Shown here: one piece after another, positions 5,899 to 13,935 of the stretch
How positions within the stretch are numbered: the stretch's first letter is position 1
How the letters are laid out: each line of letters begins with the position of its first letter
Assembly (NCBI GenBank): GCA_002405755.1
Contig: DHMK01000035.1
Coordinates: 1-15,018, forward strand
DNA: 15,018 nt
Direction: 5' to 3'
Origin: Clostridiales bacterium UBA4644
GTDB lineage: Bacteria; Bacillota; Clostridia; Oscillospirales; Butyricicoccaceae
The notes under the pieces: model-generated
What the model was told of the DNA's origin: nothing
The model's input: the letters and a program-made list of their open reading frames with translations, nothing else
Databases searched by the model: none
Position numbers and translations under genes: made by a program

Positions 5899-8529
5899 AT
5901 GGCAGAGAAAAAGCCAAAAGGGAAGAAGACCGACGGCCTGACGCCCATGATGCAGCAGTATTCCGAGATCAAGAAGGAAAATCAGGACTGCATCCTCATG
6001 TACCGTCTGGGCGATTTCTACGAGATGTTTTTTGACGACGCCAAGACGGCCTCCCGGGAGCTGGACCTGACCCTCACAGGCCGGGACTGCGGTCAGGAGG
6101 AACGGGCCCCCATGTGCGGCGTGCCCTTCCACAGCGCCGAGAGCTATATCGGACGGCTGGTGGCCAAGGGCTATAAGGTTGCCATCTGCGAGCAGATGGA
6201 GGATCCGGCGCTGGCAAAGGGGCTGGTAAAGCGGGAGATCATCCGAAAGATCACGCCGGGCACCGTGCTGGAGAGCTCCATGCTGGATGAGAGCCGCAAC
6301 AACTATATCGGCGCCGTCTATCAGGACAGCCGGGGCGCGGGCCTTTGCTTCTGCGACGTTTCCACCGGCGAGGTCTTTGCCTCCCAGCTGCCGGAAGGCG
6401 GCGTCTCCCAGGAGATCTGCAACGAGCTGGCGCGATTTTCGCCCCGGGAGCTGCTGCTTTCCGACGGAGCCTACAGCAACGCAGCGGTGCTTTCCTTTGC
6501 CAGAGAGCGGCTGGGCGCTTATGCGGAGCGGGCGGGAGAATGGCGCTTCCAGCCGGAAAACGCCCTGGAGGCGGCAAAAAAGCAGTTTCCCGGCCAGACG
6601 CTGCCGGAGGAGCAGACCCTGCTGCTGCAGGCGGTGGGCGGGCTGCTCTCCTATCTGCATGAGACTCAGAAAAGCGACCTGGCCTATCTCCGCTCCCTGC
6701 AGGTCTACCGACAGAGCCAGTATATGGAGCTGGACTATACCGCCCGGCGCAATCTGGAGCTGACGGCCTCCCTCCACGGGGGCGAAAAGAAGGGGAGCCT
6801 GCTTTGGGTGCTGGACAAGACCCGCACTGCCATGGGGGCCCGCCTGCTGCGGCAGTGGCTGGAGAAGCCGCTGGTCTCCGTGGCCCAGATCCGGCGGCGG
6901 CAGCAGGCCGTGGGCGCACTGACGGAGGATCTGATGACCCGCGATGCGCTGGAGCGGCAGCTTTCCGGCGTCAACGATATGGAGCGCATTGCCAGCCGCA
7001 TCGTCTACGGCACGGCCAACGGCAGGGATCTGCGGGCGCTGCATCAGGTGTGCTGCCGGCTGCCCGCCCTGCGGGAGAGCCTGAGCGTCTTTTCCCAGCC
7101 GCTGCTGCAGGAGCTTTGCAGCGGGCTGGATACGCTGGAGGATATCGGCGCGCTCATCGACCGGGCCATCGTGGAGGAGCCGCCCTTTTCCCTGCGGGAG
7201 GGCGGCGTCATCCGGGAGGGCTTCGACCCGGAGGCGGATCAGCTGCGGCAGCTTTTGGGCGGCGGGACAGACCGCCTTGCGGAGATCGAGACCCGGGAAC
7301 GGGAGCGGACCGGCATCCCCAAGCTGAAGGTCAGCTACAATAAGGTCTTCGGCTTTTACATCGAGGTGAGCAAGTCCTATACCGGTCAGGCGCCGGCGGA
7401 TTATATCCGCAAGCAGACCCTCACCAACTGTGAGCGCTACATCACGCCGGAGCTGAAGGCGCTGGAGGGAGAGGTCCTCTCCGCCAGCGACCGGCTGACG
7501 GCGCTGGAATATCAGCTGTTTACCGGAGTGCGGGAGAAGATCGCCGCCCAGATCGGCCGGATCCAGGCCGCGGCCCAGGCGGTGGCTGCCGCCGATGTGC
7601 TGTGCGCGCTGGCCAAGGCGGCGCTGCAGAACCATTATGTGATGCCCGAGGTGGACGACAGCGACCGCATCGAGATCCGGGAGGGCCGCCATCCGGTGGT
7701 GGAGCGGGTCCTGGAGGATGCGCTGTTTGTCCCAAACGATACGCTGCTGAACTGCGGCACAGACCGGGTCTATGTGATCACCGGCCCCAACATGGCGGGC
7801 AAATCCACCTTCATGCGGCAGACGGCCCTGATCGTTCTGATGGCCCAGTGCGGCAGCTTCGTGCCGGCGGCCTCCGCCAGCATCGGCGTCTGCGACCGGA
7901 TCTTTACCCGGGTCGGCGCTTCCGATGATCTGTTTGCCGGCCGCTCCACCTTTATGGTGGAGATGAACGAGGTGGCGGACATTTTGAAGCACGCCACCTC
8001 CCGGAGCCTGCTGATCCTGGACGAGATCGGCCGGGGCACCTCCACCTTCGACGGTATGGCCATTGCCCGGGCGGTGCTGGAATATGTGGCCGATCGGAAA
8101 AAGCTGGGGGCGCGGACGCTGTTTGCCACCCATTACCATGAGCTCTGCGAGCTGGAGGGCCAGCTGGAGGGCGTGAAAAACTATAATATCGTGGTCAAAA
8201 AGCGGGGCGACGATATCATTTTTATCAAGAAGATCGTCCGGGGCGGGGCCAACGACAGCTACGGCATCGAAGTGGCCAAGCTGGCGGGCCTGCCGGAGGA
8301 GGTCATCCGCCGGGCCAAGGCGGTGCTGCGGGAGATCGAGAGCCGCCAGCCTGCCCGGGAGCCGGTCTGCGCGCCGCCGGAGGAGGAGCAGTCCCAGCTG
8401 AGCCTGGACGCCGCCGCGCGGCAGGAGATCCTCCGCCGTCTGCGGGAGGCCGCGCCGGACACCATGAGCCCCATCGAGGCGCTCACGCTGCTGTATCAGC
8501 TGCACCGGCAGGCGGTGGAGGCGGAATGA
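5899..8529 (+). CDS. mutS: DNA mismatch repair ATPase MutS
   Basis: This 876-aa protein binds mispaired and looped DNA as a clamp and recruits MutL. The N-terminal recognition domain has the Phe40-Tyr41-Glu42 motif (LGDFYEMF), whose Phe stacks on the mispair. Connector, lever and clamp domains follow. The ABC-type ATPase domain carries Walker A GPNMAGKST (629-637), the STFMVEM signature and Walker B LLILDEIGRGTSTFDG (Asp708-Glu709), then TLFATHYHEL. Near the C-terminus QLSLD (833-837) resembles the beta-clamp binding motif of MutS proteins, followed by a helix-rich dimerisation tail. All key residues are present and the length is normal, so this is MutS1 and not MutS2. Its ribosome site (AGGGTG, 5883-5888) lies inside the end of miaB, suggesting translational coupling. 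The miaB stop is 4 nt before its ATG. Confidence 0.98.
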   Translation: MAEKKPKGKKTDGLTPMMQQYSEIKKENQDCILMYRLGDFYEMFFDDAKTASRELDLTLTGRDCGQEERAPMCGVPFHSAESYIGRLVAKGYKVAICEQMEDPALAKGLVKREIIRKITPGTVLESSMLDESRNNYIGAVYQDSRGAGLCFCDVSTGEVFASQLPEGGVSQEICNELARFSPRELLLSDGAYSNAAVLSFARERLGAYAERAGEWRFQPENALEAAKKQFPGQTLPEEQTLLLQAVGGLLSYLHETQKSDLAYLRSLQVYRQSQYMELDYTARRNLELTASLHGGEKKGSLLWVLDKTRTAMGARLLRQWLEKPLVSVAQIRRRQQAVGALTEDLMTRDALERQLSGVNDMERIASRIVYGTANGRDLRALHQVCCRLPALRESLSVFSQPLLQELCSGLDTLEDIGALIDRAIVEEPPFSLREGGVIREGFDPEADQLRQLLGGGTDRLAEIETRERERTGIPKLKVSYNKVFGFYIEVSKSYTGQAPADYIRKQTLTNCERYITPELKALEGEVLSASDRLTALEYQLFTGVREKIAAQIGRIQAAAQAVAAADVLCALAKAALQNHYVMPEVDDSDRIEIREGRHPVVERVLEDALFVPNDTLLNCGTDRVYVITGPNMAGKSTFMRQTALIVLMAQCGSFVPAASASIGVCDRIFTRVGASDDLFAGRSTFMVEMNEVADILKHATSRSLLILDEIGRGTSTFDGMAIARAVLEYVADRKKLGARTLFATHYHELCELEGQLEGVKNYNIVVKKRGDDIIFIKKIVRGGANDSYGIEVAKLAGLPEEVIRRAKAVLREIESRQPAREPVCAPPEEEQSQLSLDAAARQEILRRLREAAPDTMSPIEALTLLYQLHRQAVEAE

Positions 8530-8560
8530 CCGCCTGTGCAGCAGACAAAGACCAAAGGAA

Positions 8561-8564
8561 AGGA
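8561..8564 (+). promoter_or_regulatory. Ribosome binding site that sets the mutL start
   Basis: AGGA within an AAAGGAAAGGAAG purine run lies 9 nt before the ATG at 8574. The in-frame upstream ATG at 8526 overlaps the mutS stop and would add 16 residues not seen in MutL proteins, which begin close to the 'LANxIAAGEVVERP' motif. Confidence 0.75.
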
Positions 8565-8573
8565 AGATGCACC

Positions 8574-10532
8574 ATGCCGCAGATCTATCAGATGCCGCCG
8601 GAGCTTGCCAACCGCATTGCGGCAGGCGAGGTGGTGGAGCGGCCCGGCTCCGTGGTAAAGGAGCTGGTGGAAAACGCCGTGGACGCTGGAGCAAAGCATA
8701 TCACCGTGGAGCTGCGCTCCGGCGGGGTGTCCTATCTTCGGGTCACCGACGATGGAAAGGGCATCCTGCCGGAGGATGTGCGTACGGCATTTTTGCCCCA
8801 CGCCACCTCCAAGGTGCGCCGGGAGAGCGATCTGGACGCCATCTCCACCCTGGGCTTCCGGGGAGAAGCGCTGGCGGCCATCGCGTCTGTTTCCCGGGTG
8901 GATCTGTTCACCAGGACCAGATTTTACGATGAGGGCATCCAGATCTCTCTGGAGGGCGGAAAGGAAACGGGCTATGGCGAGACCGGCTGTCCGCTGGGCA
9001 CCACGGTGGTGGTGCGCGACCTTTTCTTCAATGTGCCGGCCCGGGCGAAGTTTTTGAAAAAGGACGCTACGGAGGGGGCCTATGCGGAGGGGCTGGTGGC
9101 GCAGATCGCCATTTCCCGGCCGGAGATCGCTTTCCGTTTTATCAAAGAGGGCCGGGAGAGCTTCTCCACCGGCGGCGACGGAAAGATGATCTCCGCCATT
9201 TATGCCTGCGGCGGACGGGATCTGGCGGGCAGACTGCTGGCGCTGGCCGGCTCCTTCGGGGAGCTGCGGGTGACGGGCTACATTTCTCCGCCGGAGCTGA
9301 ACCGGGCCGCCAGGGCCCAGCAAAGCTTCTACATCAACGGGCGCTATGTGCGCTCCCGGCTGCTGACGGCGGCGCTGGAGGAGGCCTATAAGGGCCGGCT
9401 GATGACAGGGCGCTATCCCATCTGCTTTTTGAACCTGCAGATGAATCTTTCCGCCGTGGATGTGAACGTTCATCCCTCCAAGCTGGAAGTGAAGTTTTCC
9501 CGGGAGAAGGAGGTCTTTTCCGCAGTATACCACAGCGTGGTTTCTGCGCTGGAGGCCGGCGGGCAGCTGGAGGAGCTGAAAAAGAAGCCCTCCGTCCTGA
9601 CGCCCCGGGAGGACAATCTGACCGGGGAGCAGCTGCGCATCCCGGAGAACAAAGCGCCGGAATATGTTTTTCCGGAGACCTTCCGCCGCAGCGAGAGCAA
9701 GGTGGCGTCCTCCGGGGGCGTGCGGTATCAGACAGCGGCAGACCGGATGTTTGCGCCCAAGCAGCCGACCAAAATGGTGGAGCCGGCGCTGGAGCCTGGG
9801 ATCTTTACCGTGCATCACTGGCAGCCGCCGGAGCAGGAAAAGCAGCGGGAGCCGGAAGGACAGGAGCCGGCGAAGCCGGAGCCGCCTGCTCCGCAGCACG
9901 CCCTGCCGCAGCAGCCGGAGCAGCCCCGGGCGGAGGAGCCGCAGCCGGAGGAGACCGGCCCCCGGCCTGCGGTGCGGGTGCTGGGCGAGGCGTTCCATAC
10001 CTATATCATTGCGGAGGACGCCGACGGACTCTGGCTCATCGACAAGCATGCCGCCCATGAAAAAATGCTCTTTGACCGGCTGCGGTCCCGGCAGGAGCAG
10101 CAGCCCTCCCAGCTTTTGCTGACGCCGAAGACCGTCACCCTGACGCCCACGGAGGCGGAGGCCTGCCTGCGCCAGCAGGAGCTGCTGCGCCGGGCGGGCT
10201 TTGAGCTGGAGGAATTCGGCCGGGGCGCGCTGCTGGTGCGGGAAGCGCCCATGTATCTGGAGGAGCAGGAGATCCCCTTTGTGCTGTCGGATCTGGCGGG
10301 ACGGCTGATCTCCTTCCGAGGCGGGGAAAACGAGCTTCTGGAGGAGCTTTTGAAGAGCGTGGCCTGCAAGTCCGCCGTCAAGGCGGGGATGGTCAGCGAT
10401 CCTCAGGAGCTGCAGGAATTTGCGGAAGCCGTCCTGGCGGACGAAAGCATCCGCAATTGCCCCCACGGCCGTCCCTGTATCACCTATCTTTCCCGCTATC
10501 AGCTGGAAAAGCTCTTTAAGCGCGTCTTATGA
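8574..10532 (+). CDS. mutL: DNA mismatch repair protein MutL
   Basis: This 652-aa GHKL-family ATPase couples MutS mismatch binding to strand incision. N-terminal motifs: LANRIAAGEVVERP (11-24), KELVENAVDAGAK with catalytic Glu30 and Mg-binding Asn34, DDGKGI (59-64), HATSK and GFRGEAL (94-100). A linker of about 150 residues (roughly 325-470), rich in Pro, Glu and Gln, joins this to the C-terminal dimerisation and endonuclease domain. That domain has DKHAAHEKMLFD (490-501), ACK (597-599) and CPHGRP (629-634). These match the metal-binding motifs of self-nicking MutL proteins, which fits a lineage lacking MutH. The last Glu of DQHA-x2-E-x4-E is Asp501 here. It starts 44 nt after mutS and its stop overlaps the miaA start by 4 nt (ATGA). 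Confidence 0.97.
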   Translation: MPQIYQMPPELANRIAAGEVVERPGSVVKELVENAVDAGAKHITVELRSGGVSYLRVTDDGKGILPEDVRTAFLPHATSKVRRESDLDAISTLGFRGEALAAIASVSRVDLFTRTRFYDEGIQISLEGGKETGYGETGCPLGTTVVVRDLFFNVPARAKFLKKDATEGAYAEGLVAQIAISRPEIAFRFIKEGRESFSTGGDGKMISAIYACGGRDLAGRLLALAGSFGELRVTGYISPPELNRAARAQQSFYINGRYVRSRLLTAALEEAYKGRLMTGRYPICFLNLQMNLSAVDVNVHPSKLEVKFSREKEVFSAVYHSVVSALEAGGQLEELKKKPSVLTPREDNLTGEQLRIPENKAPEYVFPETFRRSESKVASSGGVRYQTAADRMFAPKQPTKMVEPALEPGIFTVHHWQPPEQEKQREPEGQEPAKPEPPAPQHALPQQPEQPRAEEPQPEETGPRPAVRVLGEAFHTYIIAEDADGLWLIDKHAAHEKMLFDRLRSRQEQQPSQLLLTPKTVTLTPTEAEACLRQQELLRRAGFELEEFGRGALLVREAPMYLEEQEIPFVLSDLAGRLISFRGGENELLEELLKSVACKSAVKAGMVSDPQELQEFAEAVLADESIRNCPHGRPCITYLSRYQLEKLFKRVL

Positions 10533-11488
10533 GCGGGAAAAAGCTGATCGTGGTCTGCGGGCCCACGGCCTCGGGAAAAACAGCCCTCTCCATCGGGCTG
10601 GCCAAGGCGTTTTCCGGAGAGGTGGTGTCGGCGGATTCCATGCAGATCTACCGCGGCATGGATATCGGCACGGCAAAGCCCACCCCGGCGGAGATGGAGG
10701 ACGTCCCCCATCATATGCTGGACGTGGCGGAGCCGGGGGAGAGCTATTCCGTCTCCCGCTATGCACAGGAGGCGGCGGCCTGCGTGGAGGATATCCTCCG
10801 GCGGGGAAAGCAGCCCATCGTCTGCGGCGGCACGGGACTTTATATCGACGGGCTGCTGCGGGGGACGGAGTTTCAGCCCTGCGGCGTGGATCTTGGCTTG
10901 CGGGAAGCGCTGGAGGAGCAGTGGCAGCAGGCAGGCCCTGCGGCCATGATGGCCCGGCTGGCCCAGGCAGATCCGGAAAGCGCCGCCCGGCTGCACATCA
11001 ACGACAAGCGGCGGATCCTGCGGGCGCTGGAGGTCTATCTGGCCACCGGCGAGACCATCACGGCCCACAATCTGCGGACGCAGGCCGTCCCGCCCCGGTA
11101 TGAGGCGGTGCAGCTTGGCCTGTGTACTGAGCCCCGCGCCATTCTTTACGGCCGCATCGACAGGCGGGTGGACCAAATGCTGGACCAGGGCCTGGAGCAG
11201 GAGGTTCGGCGGCTGCAGCAGGAGGGAAGGCTCGTGGGAACGGCGGCCCAGGCCATCGGCTACAAGGAGATGCTGGACTGTCTGGCGGGCCGGATGTCGC
11301 TGGAGCGGGCGGCGGAGCTGATCCGGCAGAAATCCCGCAACTATGCCAAGCGGCAGCTCACCTGGTTCCGGCGGAAGGAAGGGATCCGGTGGATCACCTA
11401 TAACCGGCCGGAGGCGGCCGGGGACATTCTACAGGAAGCGACAAATTTTTTGCGGGAAACGCTTTATAATGATGACAAACCATTTTAG
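10529..11488 (+). CDS. miaA: tRNA dimethylallyltransferase (tRNA isopentenyladenosine synthase)
   Basis: This 319-aa enzyme transfers a dimethylallyl group from DMAPP to N6 of A37 in tRNAs reading UNN codons, giving i6A, which MiaB then modifies. The P-loop is GPTASGKT (11-18). The substrate loop SADSMQIYRGMDIGTAKP (34-51) contains the conserved Asp36, Ser37 and Gln39. PHHMLDV, FIVCGGTGLY-type PIVCGGTGLYIDGLL and the C-terminal AIGYKEM and RQLTWFRR motifs follow. Length is normal. The start overlaps the mutL stop as ATGA, so translation is probably coupled. It lies between mutL and hfq, an order (mutL-miaA-hfq) shared by distant bacteria. The last codons contain a TATAAT that might help hfq expression. 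Confidence 0.97.
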   Translation: MSGKKLIVVCGPTASGKTALSIGLAKAFSGEVVSADSMQIYRGMDIGTAKPTPAEMEDVPHHMLDVAEPGESYSVSRYAQEAAACVEDILRRGKQPIVCGGTGLYIDGLLRGTEFQPCGVDLGLREALEEQWQQAGPAAMMARLAQADPESAARLHINDKRRILRALEVYLATGETITAHNLRTQAVPPRYEAVQLGLCTEPRAILYGRIDRRVDQMLDQGLEQEVRRLQQEGRLVGTAAQAIGYKEMLDCLAGRMSLERAAELIRQKSRNYAKRQLTWFRRKEGIRWITYNRPEAAGDILQEATNFLRETLYNDDKPF

Positions 11489-11503
11489 AAAAGGGGAGTC
11501 ATC

Positions 11504-11728
11504 ATGGAAAACAGAAGCAGCTTACAGGACACTTTTTTGAACGAGGCGCGGCGGGAGCGGATGCCCCTGACGGTGTTTCTCACCAACGGCTTTCAGCAGC
11601 GGGGCAGCATTTTGGCCTTCGACGGCTTCACGGTGCTGCTGCAGTTTGACGGAAAGCAGTATCTGGTGTATAAGCACGCCATTTCCACCATCGTTCCCCA
11701 GCGGCCCCTGCGGGTGATGCCCGAATAA
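11504..11728 (+). CDS. hfq: RNA chaperone Hfq
   Basis: This 74-aa Sm-like protein forms hexameric rings that bind small RNAs and mRNAs. The N-terminal helix has Gln8 and Asp9 (SLQDTFLNEARRE), placed as in other Hfq proteins near the proximal RNA site. The Sm1 motif runs through FLTNGFQQRGSILAFDGFTV with Asp40. The Sm2 motif contains the diagnostic Tyr56-Lys57-His58 (VYKHAIST). It stops soon after the core, so it lacks the long tail of enterobacterial Hfq, as is usual in Firmicutes. The ATG has GGGGAG 5 nt upstream and starts 15 nt after miaA. It is the last recognised gene of the miaB operon. No terminator was seen in the 42 nt before the next gene. Confidence 0.97.
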   Translation: MENRSSLQDTFLNEARRERMPLTVFLTNGFQQRGSILAFDGFTVLLQFDGKQYLVYKHAISTIVPQRPLRVMPE

Positions 11729-11770
11729 GCCGCCGGCGGACCGGCCTGCCGCCCTCCCGGGAGAATACAT

Positions 11771-12967
11771 ATGAAACAGATTCGAAAGGTCCTTGGGATC
11801 CTGGCCGTGGCGGCTATTTTGATCTATGTGGCCTGGCAGGTGACAAACAACCTGACGGAGCAGATCAGGACCGTGGACGCCATGGAGATCACGGTGGAGG
11901 ACAAGCTCCCCGTCCGGGGCTGGTTTATCCGGCAGCAGACGCTGGTGGAGGGCAGGGAAGGCACGGCGGAATATCTTCTGGCGGACGGCGAAAAGGCCGC
12001 AAAGGGAGAACGGCTGGCCGTGTTCTTTACCGATGACAGCGCCCGGCAGGCCTATGCGCAGACGCAGGCGCTGCAGAGCCGGCTGGATGCGCTGGAATAC
12101 GCCTATTCCCTGATCACCGGCGGAACGGACAGCCTGAAGCTGGATCAGCGCATCGCCGATCAGATCGCCGCGCTGGACAGCAGCCTTTCCGCCGGGGAGA
12201 CCCGGGGCGTCGCCGACGACTATGCCGCGCTGCAGCAGCTGGTGGCCAGCCGGGGCAGCACTGCCGCCGATAAGGAGCGCTTTGAGGAGCGTATTGCGGC
12301 GCTGCAGCAGGAGATCGCCGCCGGCCGGAGCAGCTATGCCTCGGCCAGCACCCATGTGAAGGCGCCGGAGTCCGGCTATTTTGTCAGCGGGACCGATGGC
12401 TACGAGACCGTTTTGACCACGGAGCTTCTGGATACGCTCACGCCGGAAAAGCTGGATGCGCTGCAGCCAGACCCGGCGTCCACCGGCGTGGGCAGCATCG
12501 TCACCGGCTACCGCTGGTATTTTGCCGCGGTGCTGGAAAAGGAGCAGGCTGCAGCGCTGCAGCAGCGGGAAACGGTGCGGCTCTATTTTCCGGAGCTGAG
12601 CCGGCAGCCTCTGACCATGCGGCTTTACCGGCTGCAGAGCGGCGACGACGGACGGGCCATCCTGATCCTGGAGAGCGATGAGATGCTGCCGGATTATCTC
12701 ACCTGCCGGCAGCAGGACGCAGATCTTCTGATGGGGACCTATACGGGCCTGAAGGTGCCTGCCCAGGCCCTGCGGCAGAAGGACGGCCAGTGGGGCGTTT
12801 ATGTATTGGACGGCAGTACCGCGGAGTTCAAGCCCATCCAGTGGATCTATCAGACGGAAAGCTATTACCTGGTGCCCTCCGCAGAAAGCGCGAAAAAGGG
12901 CCTTTACCGCTATGACCGGATGATCGTCCAGGGCAAGGATCTGGCGGATGATAAGGTGATCCGGTGA
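11771..12967 (+). CDS. HlyD-like single-pass membrane protein, unknown role
   Basis: This 398-aa protein has one N-terminal membrane helix (about residues 7-24, VLGILAVAAILIYVAWQV) after a short basic start, so the rest should lie outside the cell. The body resembles membrane-fusion (HlyD/RND adaptor) proteins. It has a barrel-sandwich strand (about 50-80, with EYLLADGEKAAKGERLAVFF), a helical and partly coiled-coil segment with many Gln, Ala and Leu (about 95-190), a returning barrel part (HVKAPESGYFVSGTDGYE) and a C-terminal beta-rich half. No export ABC or RND partner lies next to it. Similar proteins sit beside sepF in clostridial genomes (from memory), but their function is not established. 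The ribosome site GGGAGA (11759-11764) lies in a 10-nt palindrome and is 6 nt from the ATG. It may be read from the hfq operon because no terminator intervenes. Confidence 0.75.
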   Translation: MKQIRKVLGILAVAAILIYVAWQVTNNLTEQIRTVDAMEITVEDKLPVRGWFIRQQTLVEGREGTAEYLLADGEKAAKGERLAVFFTDDSARQAYAQTQALQSRLDALEYAYSLITGGTDSLKLDQRIADQIAALDSSLSAGETRGVADDYAALQQLVASRGSTAADKERFEERIAALQQEIAAGRSSYASASTHVKAPESGYFVSGTDGYETVLTTELLDTLTPEKLDALQPDPASTGVGSIVTGYRWYFAAVLEKEQAAALQQRETVRLYFPELSRQPLTMRLYRLQSGDDGRAILILESDEMLPDYLTCRQQDADLLMGTYTGLKVPAQALRQKDGQWGVYVLDGSTAEFKPIQWIYQTESYYLVPSAESAKKGLYRYDRMIVQGKDLADDKVIR

Positions 12968-13027
12968 AGAAAACCGCCGGCGGGCGGGGAAAATCGTGAA
13001 TAATTCGCGGAGTTTTCCGCTTCCGGC

Positions 13028-13056
13028 TTGACAGTAAGGAGAAAAAAAGTCATAAT
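13028..13056 (+). promoter_or_regulatory. Promoter of the sepF-yggT-divIVA-ileS cluster
   Basis: A perfect -35 TTGACA (13028-13033), a 17-nt A-rich spacer and -10 CATAAT (13051-13056, five of six bases). It predicts a leader of about 70 nt before sepF. No other good promoter was seen before ileS. Confidence 0.85.
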
Positions 13057-13132
13057 AAAATAGATGTAGAATCAGCCTGAAAAGCCGCTGCCGGAAAAGA
13101 CGGACGGCGGATCACCGAAAGGAGTTTTCGAT

Positions 13133-13609
13133 ATGAGTTTCATGGACGATCTGAAGCGCTGGGCCAAGGGCGAGGACGAGGAAGACGAAGAGGAAGAGCT
13201 GGATACGCCGGAGCTGGACGCTTCCACCGGCGCGGGCCGTTCCCGCGCGGTGAAGACCGATGAGGACAAGAGCATCCCCATGCCCAATTTCAATGCCCGC
13301 AGCGGCAACAAGGTCGTGAACATCAACGCCACCACCCAGCTTTCCGTGGTGCTGGTCAAGCCGGAAAAGTTTGAGAACGCCGTAGACATCGCAGACCACC
13401 TGCGGGAAAAGCGCACCGTCGTTCTCAATCTGGAGCAGACCAATAAGGATGTGGCCCGCCGTCTGGTGGATTTTCTCAGCGGCGTGACCTATGCGCAGGA
13501 CGGCAAGATCAAGAAGGTGGCCAACAGCACCTTTATCATTACGCCCTACAATGTGGACATTCTGGGCGATCTCATTGACGAGCTGGAAAACAATGGCCTT
13601 TATATTTGA
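13133..13609 (+). CDS. sepF: Cell division protein SepF
   Basis: This 158-aa protein polymerises into arcs, binds the FtsZ C-terminal tail and ties the Z-ring to the membrane. MSFMDDLKRW (1-10) is a typical amphipathic membrane-targeting helix. It is followed by a strongly acidic linker (13-29, nearly all Glu and Asp) and a second flexible stretch to about residue 55. The SepF core runs from about 60 to 150 with the expected motifs VVLVKPEKFENAVDIADHL, RTVVLNLEQTNKDVARRLVDF and VANSTFIITPYNV. Length fits the family. A strong AAGGAG site lies before the ATG. It is the first gene after a consensus promoter. yggT follows after 15 nt. Confidence 0.96.
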   Translation: MSFMDDLKRWAKGEDEEDEEEELDTPELDASTGAGRSRAVKTDEDKSIPMPNFNARSGNKVVNINATTQLSVVLVKPEKFENAVDIADHLREKRTVVLNLEQTNKDVARRLVDFLSGVTYAQDGKIKKVANSTFIITPYNVDILGDLIDELENNGLYI

Positions 13610-13612
13610 CCC

Positions 13613-13618
13613 GGAGGG
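13613..13618 (+). promoter_or_regulatory. Ribosome binding site supporting a TTG start for yggT
   Basis: GGAGGG lies 6 nt before TTG at 13625. No ATG fits before the first membrane helix, so TTG is the likely start codon. Confidence 0.7.
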
Positions 13619-13624
13619 ATCCTT

Positions 13625-13894
13625 TTGCTGATCGGCATTACATATCTTGTACGGCGGACAGCCCTGGCCCTGATCGGCATCCTGCAGCTTCTGATGCTGG
13701 TGTCGGCAGTGATGTCCTGGGTGCCGCAGCTGCGGCAGAGCCGGCTCTATCAGGCCATTTCCATGGTGCTGGAGCCGCTGATGGCCCCTGTCCGCAGCCT
13801 GCTTTTCCGGATCCCGGGGATGGACCGCTTCCCGTTGGATCTTTCGTTTCTTGCGGTCTGGCTGCTGCTGTCTCTGGCGGCGCAGCTGCTTTGA
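13625..13894 (+). CDS. yggT: YggT family small membrane protein
   Basis: This 89-aa protein has two hydrophobic segments (about 10-30 and 68-88) separated by a polar loop. The loop includes SWVPQLRQSRLYQAISMVLE and PLMAPVRSLLFRIPG, the usual YggT pattern of a W-x-P turn and a 'PxxxPxR' motif. Proteins of this family (YlmG in Gram-positives) sit next to sepF and are linked to division or membrane organisation, but the exact role is not settled. The start is a TTG supported by GGAGGG 6 nt upstream. It lies 15 nt after sepF and 41 nt before divIVA, in one operon. The second helix runs to the stop codon, so nothing follows it. Confidence 0.9.
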   Translation: MLIGITYLVRRTALALIGILQLLMLVSAVMSWVPQLRQSRLYQAISMVLEPLMAPVRSLLFRIPGMDRFPLDLSFLAVWLLLSLAAQLL

Positions 13895-13935
13895 GCCTTT
13901 GAAGATCACAGAGAAAAAGATAAGGGGGTAACGGT

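Noticed and set aside
8526..8573. Earlier in-frame ATG for mutL at 8526, overlapping the mutS stop.
   Set aside because: It would add 16 polar residues before a canonical MutL N-terminus, while a purine-rich ribosome site lies correctly before 8574.
599..10466. Very long open frames on the opposite strand of real genes (for example 599-2131 plus, 2243-4321 minus, 4461-5972 minus, 5791-8694 minus, 8496-10466 minus).
   Set aside because: They mirror the well-supported genes, have low-complexity His/Gly/Arg/Gln/Pro-rich translations and no recognisable motifs. GC-rich codon use leaves few stops in the antisense frame.
13007..13020. GCGGA-GTTT-TCCGC hairpin after the HlyD-like gene.
   Set aside because: A 5-bp stem followed by TTCC and no T-run is too weak to call a terminator.
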